Source: Leucobacter coleopterorum (GTDB lineage Bacteria; Actinomycetota; Actinomycetes; Actinomycetales; Microbacteriaceae). From it: a DNA stretch of 64,000 nt. The stretch is from assembly GCF_011382985.1 (NCBI RefSeq), contig NZ_CP049933.1:3038001-3102000 (forward strand). Direction: 5' to 3'. The notes beneath the pieces were generated by a model. The model ran no database searches, was not told the DNA's origin, and was given only the letters and a program-made list of their open reading frames with translations. The position numbers and the translations under genes were made by a program. Positions 36,236 to 43,881 of the stretch are shown here, piece by piece (the stretch's first letter is position 1; each line of letters starts with the position of its first letter).

Positions 36236-36389
36236 TTTCCTAGCGATTCTTAGTGGCAGTACGCAGGCAAAACCTCTATAGATCACTCCAAAACCATGGC
36301 TCCGGCTGTGGATATCCACTTTGATCTATGCCAAACTCATACGAGAAGCGAGCACTCGCCCAGCGCGGGGCAGCTGAAGAAAGGTTGGC

Positions 36390-36806
36390 ATGTCGAATTC
36401 CCGGCTCATTGTCACTGGCATTTTTTTAGTGGCGATCGGGTGGTTGTACTTCTCACCACCCAGCTTTAACGTAACGAACGGCCCGCTGACGGTGACCTGC
36501 CGCCCACTGGGATTGGGGTTCATCGATGAAGTGAGCGTACTCTCAACCCACAATTACGGGGCAGACCGCTCGGAGGTTTCGCACTACGCAGATGAGCAGG
36601 AAAAGTCATCTGGTTTTAAAGGCCTTGCCGCAGAAGTGCGGGTTTCGGTCGCGGCCTCCTGCAACGAGGCACGCATGAATCGACAAACTGACCTGTTTCT
36701 TGTTGTTGCTGCGGGGATGGTTGTCCTCTACCTCAAAAGAACCAGGCACGCAGAGGTCAAATCAGCTCAGCAAAGCACACCAACGGAGGGCGAGGAAAGC
36801 ATATGA
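36390..36806 (+). CDS. Small two-helix membrane protein of unknown family
   Basis: This 138-residue protein starts at ATG 36390 after AAAGG. It has hydrophobic segments at the N-terminus ('LIVTGIFLVAIGWLYF') and near residue 105 ('LFLVVAAGMVVLYL'). Between them is an extracytoplasmic loop of about 80 residues with two Cys ('TCRPLGLGF', 'ASCNEAR'). The C-terminus is charged. Its stop overlaps the ATG of the next gene (ATGA), so the pair is translationally coupled. I do not recognise the family. The two genes form a cassette between the full and the partial copy of the FCD regulator. Confidence 0.75.
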   Translation: MSNSRLIVTGIFLVAIGWLYFSPPSFNVTNGPLTVTCRPLGLGFIDEVSVLSTHNYGADRSEVSHYADEQEKSSGFKGLAAEVRVSVAASCNEARMNRQTDLFLVVAAGMVVLYLKRTRHAEVKSAQQSTPTEGEESI

Positions 36807-38278
36807 GCAACCAAGAACTCACGGCAGCGTTGGGGCCCCTCAAACGAGCGGCGGTCGACGCCTACATGAAGAGCCAGCCCGGTGATTGGAACATCGTGGG
36901 CGACAAGTACGAAAACAGGTCGAGAAACACACTGACAACTGTCTCTGCGCCGGATGCAACTACCGGTGCCGGTGGAGGCGATTGGCGCTCCGACGTGCTT
37001 TTTGCAACGTGGATGGACCAGGGCAAAGATGCTGACTACGAGGCCGCCTTCGACGGGGTTCGGAGCACCATAGATTCGCTCTTCAATCCCTGGCTCAGCA
37101 TTCCCGACCCTGAAAACTTGCGAGTGAACCTCGAGAGCTGCCGTGATGTCACGCAGGCACTTTCGGGGGAACAGTGGAAGGACGGTGAGACGACCCGACC
37201 GGCAGGAGGTGAATTACACGAGCCGCTCAGGTCGATTGAACGCAACATCGCTCAGGTTCAGGGCCGTACATGGGATGCGTTTCGCATAAACTTCCTCGGC
37301 CAGCTCACTTTCACGGTCGGCGGGCTCCTGACGATCTCGGTGCTGAGAGGTGGGGTCGTTACCTCCCAACGTGAGATTTGGAACGCGGCGCGGGCGGATG
37401 TGCTTGAAGTTGTGAAGAAAGGTCTCAATGGTTTCAACAAAGTCTCAACCGGGTCAGGATTCGAATTTCAACAGGTATTTGAGGTTGTTGACTGGGCGGT
37501 GGAGGGGGTCAAGCAGTTCGCCCCCGGTCTGGTAGACGGACTCATCGACGGCATCGAGTATATTTCGAACGGAAAAGACTTCCTTTTCCCCGACAAAGTT
37601 GATGAACCAGGTTCCACTTATGACGGTGTCCTTAAGGCAATACGTAAGGCACTGAAAGCACTGTCTGAGAGTATCGAAAACGAGGAGATGAAACTCATCT
37701 CGCTGATGGAGTACGAGACCGAGTACTACTACAACAAAAAGTATCGGGGAAACTACGACCCCCATTCCGATGACCAGAAGGGTGGCACCGAAACGTTCAG
37801 CATGAACGAGTCGGTGCGGCAAATCGCAGAGCGCTCATTGCCCGCGGTAGCAGTCGAGTTGAACCGAGTCGCCGACCTCAACGCAGCGTGTGGCAGCGAG
37901 ACGATGGTTCAGAGAGATTCAAGCATCGGACGCGGCCCGAACGGTCCGGCAAGCCACTTGGTCAACCTGAATGAACTGCTCCACAAACTACTCGAGGATT
38001 TGGCTGGAGACGCGGTCGACGGCGCAAAGAGCCTCACACTTGCGTTAAACGACTTCCAAATGAATGAAGAAAACATCATTCAACACCTCAACACGGTTGC
38101 AGCTGACATCATTGCGGGCGGTCGGAACTATGACGGCGAGAACCTTGGTGGCGATCTTTCAAATGTCACCAGGGACCGGGAAAGGGATCCTTTGTATCCG
38201 AAAATTGGCAAGTCAGGTAAACCCGGGTTCGGCCCCAACGGATCGCTGACACTCGAAGAGGTCATGTCAGGTAAGTAA
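36803..38278 (+). CDS. Large helical protein of unknown function, coupled to the membrane protein
   Basis: This 491-residue protein has no signal peptide. It is predominantly helical with one clear hydrophobic stretch around residues 165-185 ('FLGQLTFTVGGLLTISVLRG'). It is acidic overall, with a Tyr/Lys-rich patch 'EYETEYYYNKKYRGNYD' near residue 310 and a Gly/Pro-rich C-terminus ('GKSGKPGFGPNGSLTLEE'). The layout recalls secreted or toxin-associated actinobacterial proteins, including type VII substrates, but I found no WXG or C-terminal secretion motif that I would rely on. Third-position GC is lower than in flanking genes, consistent with acquisition. Confidence 0.75.
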   Translation: MSNQELTAALGPLKRAAVDAYMKSQPGDWNIVGDKYENRSRNTLTTVSAPDATTGAGGGDWRSDVLFATWMDQGKDADYEAAFDGVRSTIDSLFNPWLSIPDPENLRVNLESCRDVTQALSGEQWKDGETTRPAGGELHEPLRSIERNIAQVQGRTWDAFRINFLGQLTFTVGGLLTISVLRGGVVTSQREIWNAARADVLEVVKKGLNGFNKVSTGSGFEFQQVFEVVDWAVEGVKQFAPGLVDGLIDGIEYISNGKDFLFPDKVDEPGSTYDGVLKAIRKALKALSESIENEEMKLISLMEYETEYYYNKKYRGNYDPHSDDQKGGTETFSMNESVRQIAERSLPAVAVELNRVADLNAACGSETMVQRDSSIGRGPNGPASHLVNLNELLHKLLEDLAGDAVDGAKSLTLALNDFQMNEENIIQHLNTVAADIIAGGRNYDGENLGGDLSNVTRDRERDPLYPKIGKSGKPGFGPNGSLTLEEVMSGK

Positions 38279-38304
38279 CCACCCCAAAAGCTCATAACCC
38301 TGCC

Positions 38305-38686
38305 CGAGGCGGCGCAGCAGGCCGCCATCCACCGCACCGAAGAAGACCTCACTGCACTCGAGCAGGCCGCGATTGACGAGGTCGGCTGCACACGCTGCCC
38401 CGTTCTCGGCTTCGCAAACGACGACGACACGTCGGCGTTCGACAGCAAGTTTCATCGCCTCGTCTTCGACGCGGCCAAAAACCGCCTGCTTGCATCGCTC
38501 TACGCAGGAATCAACGATCGACTGCGCACCCCCGAGCACCGCGGCAAGCTCGCCATGGTCGCAACAGGCGCCGAGATGGAACGAGATCACGCCCGGGTGC
38601 TCGACGCGATCCGTCGCCAAGATTTCATCGACGCTGTGCACGCGATGGTCAACCACGTCGACAACGATGTAGTGATCGTCAATGAA
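38305..38686 (+). pseudogene. Truncated second copy of the FCD regulator
   Basis: This corresponds to codons about 103-230 of the regulator at 35447-36235. It lacks the DNA-binding domain and the C-terminal end, and no start precedes it. The left junction is just after the unknown cassette's last gene, and the right junction runs straight into a truncated MBL-fold gene on the other strand. The 11 bases after the right junction (GGATCGCGGCG) also occur near the end of the intact regulator (about 36217), suggesting microhomology at the breakpoint. Confidence 0.93.
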
Positions 38687-38790
38687 GGATCGCGGCGCGG
38701 ATCCACCACGATCGCTTCACCCTTCGCCTGACTGCCAATGAAATAACTGGCCTGCGCGAGATCCTCGTCGTAGATGCGTTCCAGCAGCAT
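38687..38790 (-). pseudogene. N-terminal remnant of an MBL-fold (persulfide-dioxygenase-like) hydrolase
   Basis: ATG 38790 begins '[19 protein letters not shown]' and '[11 protein letters not shown]', the very conserved start of MBL-fold/rhodanese fusion proteins of the sulfide-detoxification type. After about 34 residues the sequence passes into the duplicated regulator fragment, so the metal-binding HxHxDH region is missing. These genes normally lie beside CsoR/CstR-type repressors, and one is present divergently at 39026. This is a true truncation by rearrangement, not a base-calling error. Confidence 0.85.
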
Positions 38791-38930
38791 GTTGAGTTCT
38801 CTAAGCAGTGACCGAAAAGGACGAAGCCAACCCGCCCCCGTCGCTTTACCGCGGGTAGTGCAAGTTACCAGCTCGACACGCAGTTTCCCACTTAGTGCAA
38901 TTGTTGGTCGGGGCTTCTCGCAGCTGCAAA

Positions 38931-38979
38931 ATACCCCCGGGCATGACTTGCACATTATCAATTATACCCTTGGGGGTAT
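38931..38979. promoter_or_regulatory. Tandem CsoR/CstR-type operators
   Basis: ATACCC-TT-GGGGGTAT (38964-38979) is a near-perfect dyad of the CsoR/CstR operator type, and a related half-conserved copy starting ATACCCCCGGG lies at 38931. They precede the regulator gene and sit between it and the truncated MBL gene, so autoregulation and control of the lost divergent operon are likely. Confidence 0.75.
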
Positions 38980-39025
38980 TCTGTGTATCAAACCGGAACA
39001 GACATTCGCAGAAAGCAACCAGCAC

Positions 39026-39322
39026 ATGACCTCAACAACGGCACCAGACACCAAACAACCCGCGCACGACGAAGCAGCAAAACGCAAAGTGCTCAATCGC
39101 CTGCGTCGCGCGCACGGCCAACTTGCCGCCGTTATTGGCTCGGTAGAGCGAGACGACCACTGCCGCGACGTCGTGCAGCAACTTGCCGCGGTATCAAAAG
39201 CGCTGGATCGCGCAGGCTTCCTTGTCATTTCGAGCGCGCTCCAGGAATGCCTCAACAACCCTGACGATGAGAGCACGACCGGCCAGGAGGAACTCGAGAA
39301 GCTCTTTCTTTCACTGGCTTAG
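39026..39322 (+). CDS. CsoR/CstR-family metal- or persulfide-sensing repressor
   Basis: This 98-residue all-helical protein starts at ATG 39026. DUF156 family features are 'KVLNRLRRAHGQLAAVIGSV', 'DDHCRDVVQQLAAVSKALDRAG' (with the first conserved Cys) and 'LQECLNNPDD' (second Cys). The Cys-Cys pair with no obvious intervening His ligand, and the linked MBL-fold fragment, favour the persulfide sensor CstR over copper-sensing CsoR. The dyads at 38931-38979 are its likely operators. Its target operon has been destroyed on the divergent side. Confidence 0.85.
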   Translation: MTSTTAPDTKQPAHDEAAKRKVLNRLRRAHGQLAAVIGSVERDDHCRDVVQQLAAVSKALDRAGFLVISSALQECLNNPDDESTTGQEELEKLFLSLA

Positions 39323-39390
39323 TGAGGGTCAATAGCAGGTGCTCGACTCGCGATGAGGCGTGTCTCCGAGATAAGAGGTGCGCAGATCCC

Positions 39391-40236
39391 CTAGCTGAGT
39401 TCGCGCTCCACATAGACCGCAAGCGCATCTCGCACGAATGCCGCACCCTCGACACCACCGTAGTTCGCGGCGAAACGCTGGTCGGCCACGTACATCTCGC
39501 CCAGGCCGAGCAGGTACCCGGCAAGGTCGCCTCCGGGCACGCTCGCTGGAGTGCCCGGTGTCGCCGTGAGCCACTCGACGTGACGCTTCGCGAGCCTTTG
39601 CGCCGTTGCCGATTCGGGATCATCGCCGCGCGCGGCAGCCGCGATCCAGTCAGCGTTCAGAGCGGCGAGCTTCTCCCGCCACTCATCTTGCCCCTCGGCA
39701 CCCAGGGAGCGCCACCACTGGTCACCCTTCGCGTACGCATCAGCGCCCCAGCGCTCCTCGACCTCTTCACGGCACTGCGTGTGATCGAATCCTTCAAACA
39801 TGTCTTGCGCCATGAGATCTTCCTTTTCTGTATTACTTTGGGAGTGCTGTGCGGAGTTGCGTTGCAGCGCAGCGATGGTGCGCTCCACGGCACCAATTTG
39901 TGTGTCGATGCGCTCTCGTTCCTGCCGCAGCAGTTCGAGGTGGTCGGCCAGAATCCTGGCCTCCGCCTGCTCGGGCGCACCGCCTGCGGAGTCGGCGCGA
40001 TCCTGAACCGCCGCGCGATCCTGCGCCACCAGCACCTGCCCAATCGCTTCGAGCCCCAGCCCGAGGTTGCGCAGCAGCAATACCCGCTGTAGCCGCACGA
40101 GCGCACGATCGTCGTAGTAGCGGTACCCGTTGCTGCCGATGCGACTTGGAGTGACCAAACCAATACGGTCGTAGTGCCGCAGGGTGCGCGATGTGGTTCC
40201 AGCGGCCTGTGCGACCTCCTGAATCGAGCGTTCCAC
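39391..40236 (-). CDS. MerR-family regulator with TipAS-type drug-binding domain
   Basis: The product is about 281 residues from GTG 40236, preceded by GGGAGG; the frame is open further upstream into the promoter. The N-terminal MerR domain is 'SIQEVAQAAGTTSRTLRHYD' with 'GYRYYDDRALVRLQRVLLLR'. A coiled-coil linker follows ('ADHLELLRQERERIDTQIG'). The TipAS domain ('MAQDMFEGFDHTQCREEVEE', 'WLTATPGTPASVPGGDLAGYLLGLGEMYV') comes last, and an internal translation start is possible as in tipA. Such proteins sense thiopeptide-like antibiotics and activate their own promoter. Confidence 0.92.
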   Translation of the reverse strand: MERSIQEVAQAAGTTSRTLRHYDRIGLVTPSRIGSNGYRYYDDRALVRLQRVLLLRNLGLGLEAIGQVLVAQDRAAVQDRADSAGGAPEQAEARILADHLELLRQERERIDTQIGAVERTIAALQRNSAQHSQSNTEKEDLMAQDMFEGFDHTQCREEVEERWGADAYAKGDQWWRSLGAEGQDEWREKLAALNADWIAAAARGDDPESATAQRLAKRHVEWLTATPGTPASVPGGDLAGYLLGLGEMYVADQRFAANYGGVEGAAFVRDALAVYVERELS

Positions 40237-40282
40237 GCGGAGCCTCCCATTCACCGGCCGGGTCTTTCCCGGCGCATGATTA

Positions 40283-40313
40283 ACGGTAAACCTTGACGCA
40301 ACGTCAATGTCAA
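40283..40313 (-). promoter_or_regulatory. MerR-type autoregulatory promoter
   Basis: On the minus strand, TTGACA (40313-40308) serves as -35 and TACCGT (40288-40283) as -10, with an over-long 19-base spacer. Inside lies the dyad TTGAC-GCAAC-GTCAA (40293-40307). An elongated spacer with a central dyad is the hallmark of promoters twisted open by MerR activators. Confidence 0.75.
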
Positions 40314-40345
40314 GCGGCATCAGATTTGAAGCGTACGATTGAAGG

Positions 40346-41284
40346 GTGTCTGAGCCAAAGATCCTGCTGTACTACGCATTTGCGCCGATCGCCGATCCTG
40401 AGTCGGTGCGACTCTGGCAAAAAGAACTGTGCGAGTCGCTCGGCTTGCGCGGGCGCATCATCATATCGAAGCACGGGATCAACGGCACCGTCGGCGGCGA
40501 GCTCGACGCGTGCAAGTCGTATGTACGACGCACTCGCGCTTACGAGCCATTCGCTGGCATCAGCATGAAGTGGAGCGACGGCACCGGCTTCGAACCTGAA
40601 GAGCCCGAGATGCTGCACGGCACGGATCGACGCGCGCCCTGGCGGCGCATTAGCGATTTTCCGAAGCTCAGCGTAAAGACGCGCGACGAGCTCGTGGCGT
40701 TTGGCATTCCCGATGAAACCATCGTCGACGCCACCGGTGTGGTTGGCGGCGGCGAGCACCTGTCACCCCAGGCAGTAAATGACCTGGTCGCCGAGCGCGG
40801 TGACGAGGTGGTGTTTTTCGACGGTCGCAACGCCTGGGAGGCCGAGATCGGCCGCTTCAAGGGAGCCGTCGTGCCCGACGTGACCACCACACACGACTTC
40901 ATCGCACAGATCGAAAGTGGCGCCTACGACGACCTCAAAGACCGTCCGGTCATCAGCTACTGCACTGGCGGGATCCGATGCGAGATCCTCTCTGTCGCCA
41001 TGAAAAACCGGGGCTTCAACGAGGTGTACCAGATCGACGGTGGCATCGTGCGCTACGGAGAGGCATTCGGCAACGACGGCCTGTGGGAGGGTTCGCTCGC
41101 GGTGTTCGACGGCCGCGAGACGATGGACTTCGCTCCCGGTGCAGCGGTTCTCGGATCCTGCGCGACCTGCGGTGCGGCTTCAAGCCAACTAACCGATTGT
41201 GTAGAGGCTTCGTGCCGCGCTCGCTTTGTGGCGTGCTCCGAACACCAGAGTGTTCCCTGCGCCGAGCATTTGGTGACGGCTTAG
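40346..41284 (+). CDS. trhO: tRNA uridine(34) hydroxylase, rhodanese-like (TrhO/YceA)
   Basis: This 312-residue protein starts at GTG 40346. The N-terminal acylphosphatase-like part contains '[14 protein letters not shown]', and the central part has '[19 protein letters not shown]'. The rhodanese domain carries the active-site loop '[16 protein letters not shown]' and '[12 protein letters not shown]'. A C-terminal Cys-rich tail ('[16 protein letters not shown]', 'CEH'-like positions) may bind metal. The family hydroxylates U34 of several tRNAs with O2 or prephenate-dependent chemistry. It is divergent from the TipA-like gene. Confidence 0.93.
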   Translation: MSEPKILLYYAFAPIADPESVRLWQKELCESLGLRGRIIISKHGINGTVGGELDACKSYVRRTRAYEPFAGISMKWSDGTGFEPEEPEMLHGTDRRAPWRRISDFPKLSVKTRDELVAFGIPDETIVDATGVVGGGEHLSPQAVNDLVAERGDEVVFFDGRNAWEAEIGRFKGAVVPDVTTTHDFIAQIESGAYDDLKDRPVISYCTGGIRCEILSVAMKNRGFNEVYQIDGGIVRYGEAFGNDGLWEGSLAVFDGRETMDFAPGAAVLGSCATCGAASSQLTDCVEASCRARFVACSEHQSVPCAEHLVTA

Positions 41285-41326
41285 GCCGTTTGGCCGGAAG
41301 TTACCTCACGGCAGAGGCGAGGCCCC

Positions 41327-41911
41327 CTAGCCCTCCCCGGGCAGCGCTCTCTCGAGCATGGCGTCGGCAGCCGTGAGCGCGTCATTCAGTGAAAAATGTC
41401 CCGCTGCGCTGAGCGTGCCGAGGCCGTGCACGAGCCCCCACAGCGCCTGCACATCGGTGGGTGAGTCGAAGCCCGCCTGCAGCGCGATCGAGGCGAGGAT
41501 GTGCTCGAGCTCCTGAATGAGCGGTGCCATCTGCTCGCTGGGTGCCCCCGGAATGCACACGGTCGGATCGTAGATGACCTGAAAGGCATAGGGACGGTTG
41601 ACGGCGAAGCTGATGTAGGCGCTGGATCCGGCACGCATGGCATCGCGGATGGATCCCGCCGTCGCCACCCCTTCCCTCACCTGAGCAACAAGATCAGCCA
41701 TGCTGCGTTCGGCGAGCACCTTGAGTAGTCCGCGGCGATCCGAAAAGTGGTGGTAGGGCGCATTGTGGCTGACGTTTGCCGCGCGCGCCACCTCGCGCAG
41801 GCTGATCTCTGACGCGGGCATGCGCTCGAGCAGTTGCATCGCGGCGTCTTCGAGAGCAGCGGCAAGACTGCCGTGGTGATACGCATCCGTTGAACTTGAC
41901 ACAAGCAACAT
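41327..41911 (-). CDS. TetR-family regulator with WHG-type C-terminal domain
   Basis: This 194-residue protein has a helix-turn-helix near the N-terminus ('LREVARAANVSHNAPYHHF', residues about 39-57) and a C-terminal domain with 'WGLVHGLGTLSAAGHF', the W-x-x-x-H-G signature of the WHG branch. The gene is divergent from an NAD(P)H oxidoreductase gene with 55 bases between them, and an inverted repeat lies in that gap. It probably represses the oxidoreductase in response to a small electrophile or quinone; the effector is not deducible. Confidence 0.9.
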   Translation of the reverse strand: MLLVSSSTDAYHHGSLAAALEDAAMQLLERMPASEISLREVARAANVSHNAPYHHFSDRRGLLKVLAERSMADLVAQVREGVATAGSIRDAMRAGSSAYISFAVNRPYAFQVIYDPTVCIPGAPSEQMAPLIQELEHILASIALQAGFDSPTDVQALWGLVHGLGTLSAAGHFSLNDALTAADAMLERALPGEG

Positions 41912-41920
41912 TCTCCCTTA

Positions 41921-41956
41921 TCTTGACGCTGTCTAGTTATGTTGCCACTGTCAAGA
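41921..41956. promoter_or_regulatory. Inverted repeat in the TetR/oxidoreductase divergent promoter region
   Basis: TCTTGAC (41921-41927) and GTCAAGA (41950-41956) are perfectly complementary around a 22-base spacer. TTGACG within the left arm could act as a -35 for the plus-strand gene. Candidate operator for the TetR-family protein. Confidence 0.5.
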
Positions 41957-41966
41957 TGGGGATTGA

Positions 41967-42587
41967 ATGTCTAGTGTGCTCGTGATCGATGGTCACCCCA
42001 ATCCCGGCTCGCTCACGGCCGCCATGGCTCTGAGCTATGTTGCGGGCAGCGGATCCGGCGAAGGTTCTACCCGCCTGCTCGCGCTGCGCGATCTCGACTT
42101 CGACATCCACATGCGGTTTGGGTACCGCTCGCGCATGCCCATTGAGCCCGATCTGGCGGACGCCCGGCAGGCTCTGCACGATGCGCGGCACATCGTTATC
42201 GCGGCGCCGATGTGGTGGGGATCGGTGCCAGCACTACTTAAGGGTTTCTTCGACCGGGCACTGCTGCCTCACCAGGAGTACGAAATGACCCCTCTAGGGT
42301 TGCCGCGCGGTCTGCTTCGTGGGCGCAGCGGCAGGCTCCTGCTACTGAGCGACACTCCGGCCATCGCACTGGCATTTTCGGGCACGCCCGCCGCCTCGCA
42401 GGTGGCCCGGCGCACGATGCGGTTCTGCGGGGTGCGGCCATTTCGGGTGCACCGCTTCATGGGTGTTGGCAAGGCGAGCGAGGCGAGGATCGCGGGATGG
42501 CTCTCGACGGCGTCGCGACTTGGTGCCGCTGACGCGCGCCGGATCCCGGTCCCCCTGCTGAATAGCTTGGATCTTTCCCGCGTCTAA
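41967..42587 (+). CDS. NAD(P)H-dependent oxidoreductase, flavodoxin-like fold (KefF/quinone reductase type)
   Basis: This 206-residue protein starts at ATG 41967. Flavodoxin-fold signatures are 'VLVIDGHPNPGSLTAAMA' (FMN phosphate loop), 'IVIAAPMWWGSVPALLKGFFDRAL' (quoted as a region) and 'RLLLLSDTPAIALAF'. Such enzymes reduce quinones or are ancillary to potassium efflux. The divergent TetR gene and shared operator-like repeat point to inducible detoxification. Confidence 0.92.
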   Translation: MSSVLVIDGHPNPGSLTAAMALSYVAGSGSGEGSTRLLALRDLDFDIHMRFGYRSRMPIEPDLADARQALHDARHIVIAAPMWWGSVPALLKGFFDRALLPHQEYEMTPLGLPRGLLRGRSGRLLLLSDTPAIALAFSGTPAASQVARRTMRFCGVRPFRVHRFMGVGKASEARIAGWLSTASRLGAADARRIPVPLLNSLDLSRV

Positions 42588-42614
42588 GCTGACGCGCTGC
42601 TCGGGATCAAGCCG

Positions 42615-43698
42615 CTACGGAGCTAGTGCACCAAACCCCACAACATTGACCCCATCAGGGCGGCAATAGGAAGGCCCCGATGAGGTTATGACCGTGAGCG
42701 AAGTTGGTGGATTCGTTACCTGAGACGCAAAGCGCAGCAGGCTTGCCGCAGCAGACTCAACGATTTCTTGGGTCGCGCCGAGCTTCACTTCGAATGCCGC
42801 CCACCCACCGTCCGGCAACTGCACAATCGCGTCAATTTCTCGACCTGCGGAGTCTCGTGCGTGCATCACGACACCCCTCATCTCCTGGGAAAACTCGCAA
42901 GTGCTGCACAACAAGCGACTCAAAAAGTAAACCGGTGAACACCGGGTTTCGCTGCAGAGCCGTGGGTCCGACGTTGAGCGCAGCTGCAGCCAACGATGGG
43001 TCAACGAAGTGTCGTTTGGACTCTTTTCGCAGCGTTGCCAAAGATCACAGATGTGTCGACCAGGCGGGTTGGTCTTCGGTCACAAAAATTCTCTCAAGCG
43101 CTGAGAGGTAACTTCGGACTGTCTCCACGGCGGTCGACGCCTCATCTTTCGCAAGGGTTGCGAGCGAAACTTCGCTCGCGGTGGATCGCGCGAGTGCCGA
43201 GATAAGCCGGCTGACTCGCAGCGGATCTCGCTTAACCTCGTCTGCTGCTTGAAGATCTGCCGTTGCGACTGTGTCGAGGTAGTCTGCCAGGTTTGCACTT
43301 ACCGCTTCAAAGGGAAGGCCTGCAAAGCCCGGCCATCCACCCAGCACAATTCGCTCTGTAAGTGTGGCGAAACTCACTTCTGCGTCAGCGGCGCGTGGCG
43401 CCTGCCCTTCGATGAGAGAAGCAAATGACACTTCTCCACGCACCGCATTCCACACCTCGGGCACCAACTGCCACTCGTCAAGAAATCGCGGAGCCTCACC
43501 GTCGAGCAGAAGGCCGGGGTCAATGGTAGCTAGTTGTCGGCTTGCAGAGTCGCGATCGAGGCGGACATTGCTCGCCGCGCACTGGAGTGCCGTCTCAGTC
43601 TTGCCGCAGGCCCGAGGACCCTGAACCAAAAGGGCTCCCGATCTCTGCAATGCCTGACGCATCTCAGCATCGACGACCCTCGGTTGATAGCCGCCCAC
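42615..43698 (-). pseudogene. AAA+ ATPase with DUF4143, inactivated by a nonsense codon
   Basis: From GTG 43698 the protein shows 'SGALLVQGPRACGKTETAL' (Walker A), 'APRFLDEWQLVPEVWNAVR' (Walker B region) and the DUF4143 nuclease-like part ('RHFVDPSLAAAALNVGPTA', 'REIDAIVQLPDGGWAAFEVK' with the Asp/Glu-x-Lys pattern). An in-frame TGA at 43045-43047 stands where the family has an Arg-type codon and cannot be a homopolymer artefact. A second break lies at four A (42890-42893). An intact protein would be about 360 residues. These ATPases often act as mobile-element or toxin-like accessory proteins. Confidence 0.85.
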
Positions 43699-43836
43699 AA
43701 CGACCCCTTCCTATCGCACTTTATGAGCACCAACACTGCACTACGCGACACTCAATCGTTTGAATAGTCGTTTTAGAGAGCTTCAACTAGTTGATTTAGA
43801 AGGTTTTGGGCCGTCGATTTGTGACCAAAAGGAGAT

Positions 43837-43869
43837 GGCCACCCCGGAGCGTCCTGCCCGGGGGTGGCC
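43837..43869. terminator. Hairpin downstream of pepO
   Basis: GGCCACCCC (43837-43845) pairs with GGGGTGGCC (43861-43869) around a 15-base loop that can extend the stem. It lies just beyond the pepO stop on the minus strand. No clear T-run follows. Confidence 0.5.
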
Positions 43870-43881
43870 GTCACCGTTCTG

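Noticed and set aside
36803..38278. Type VII secretion (WXG/EspB-like) substrate
   Set aside because: The protein is helical and large, but no WXG pair, reliable YxxxD/E signal or ESX component is nearby.
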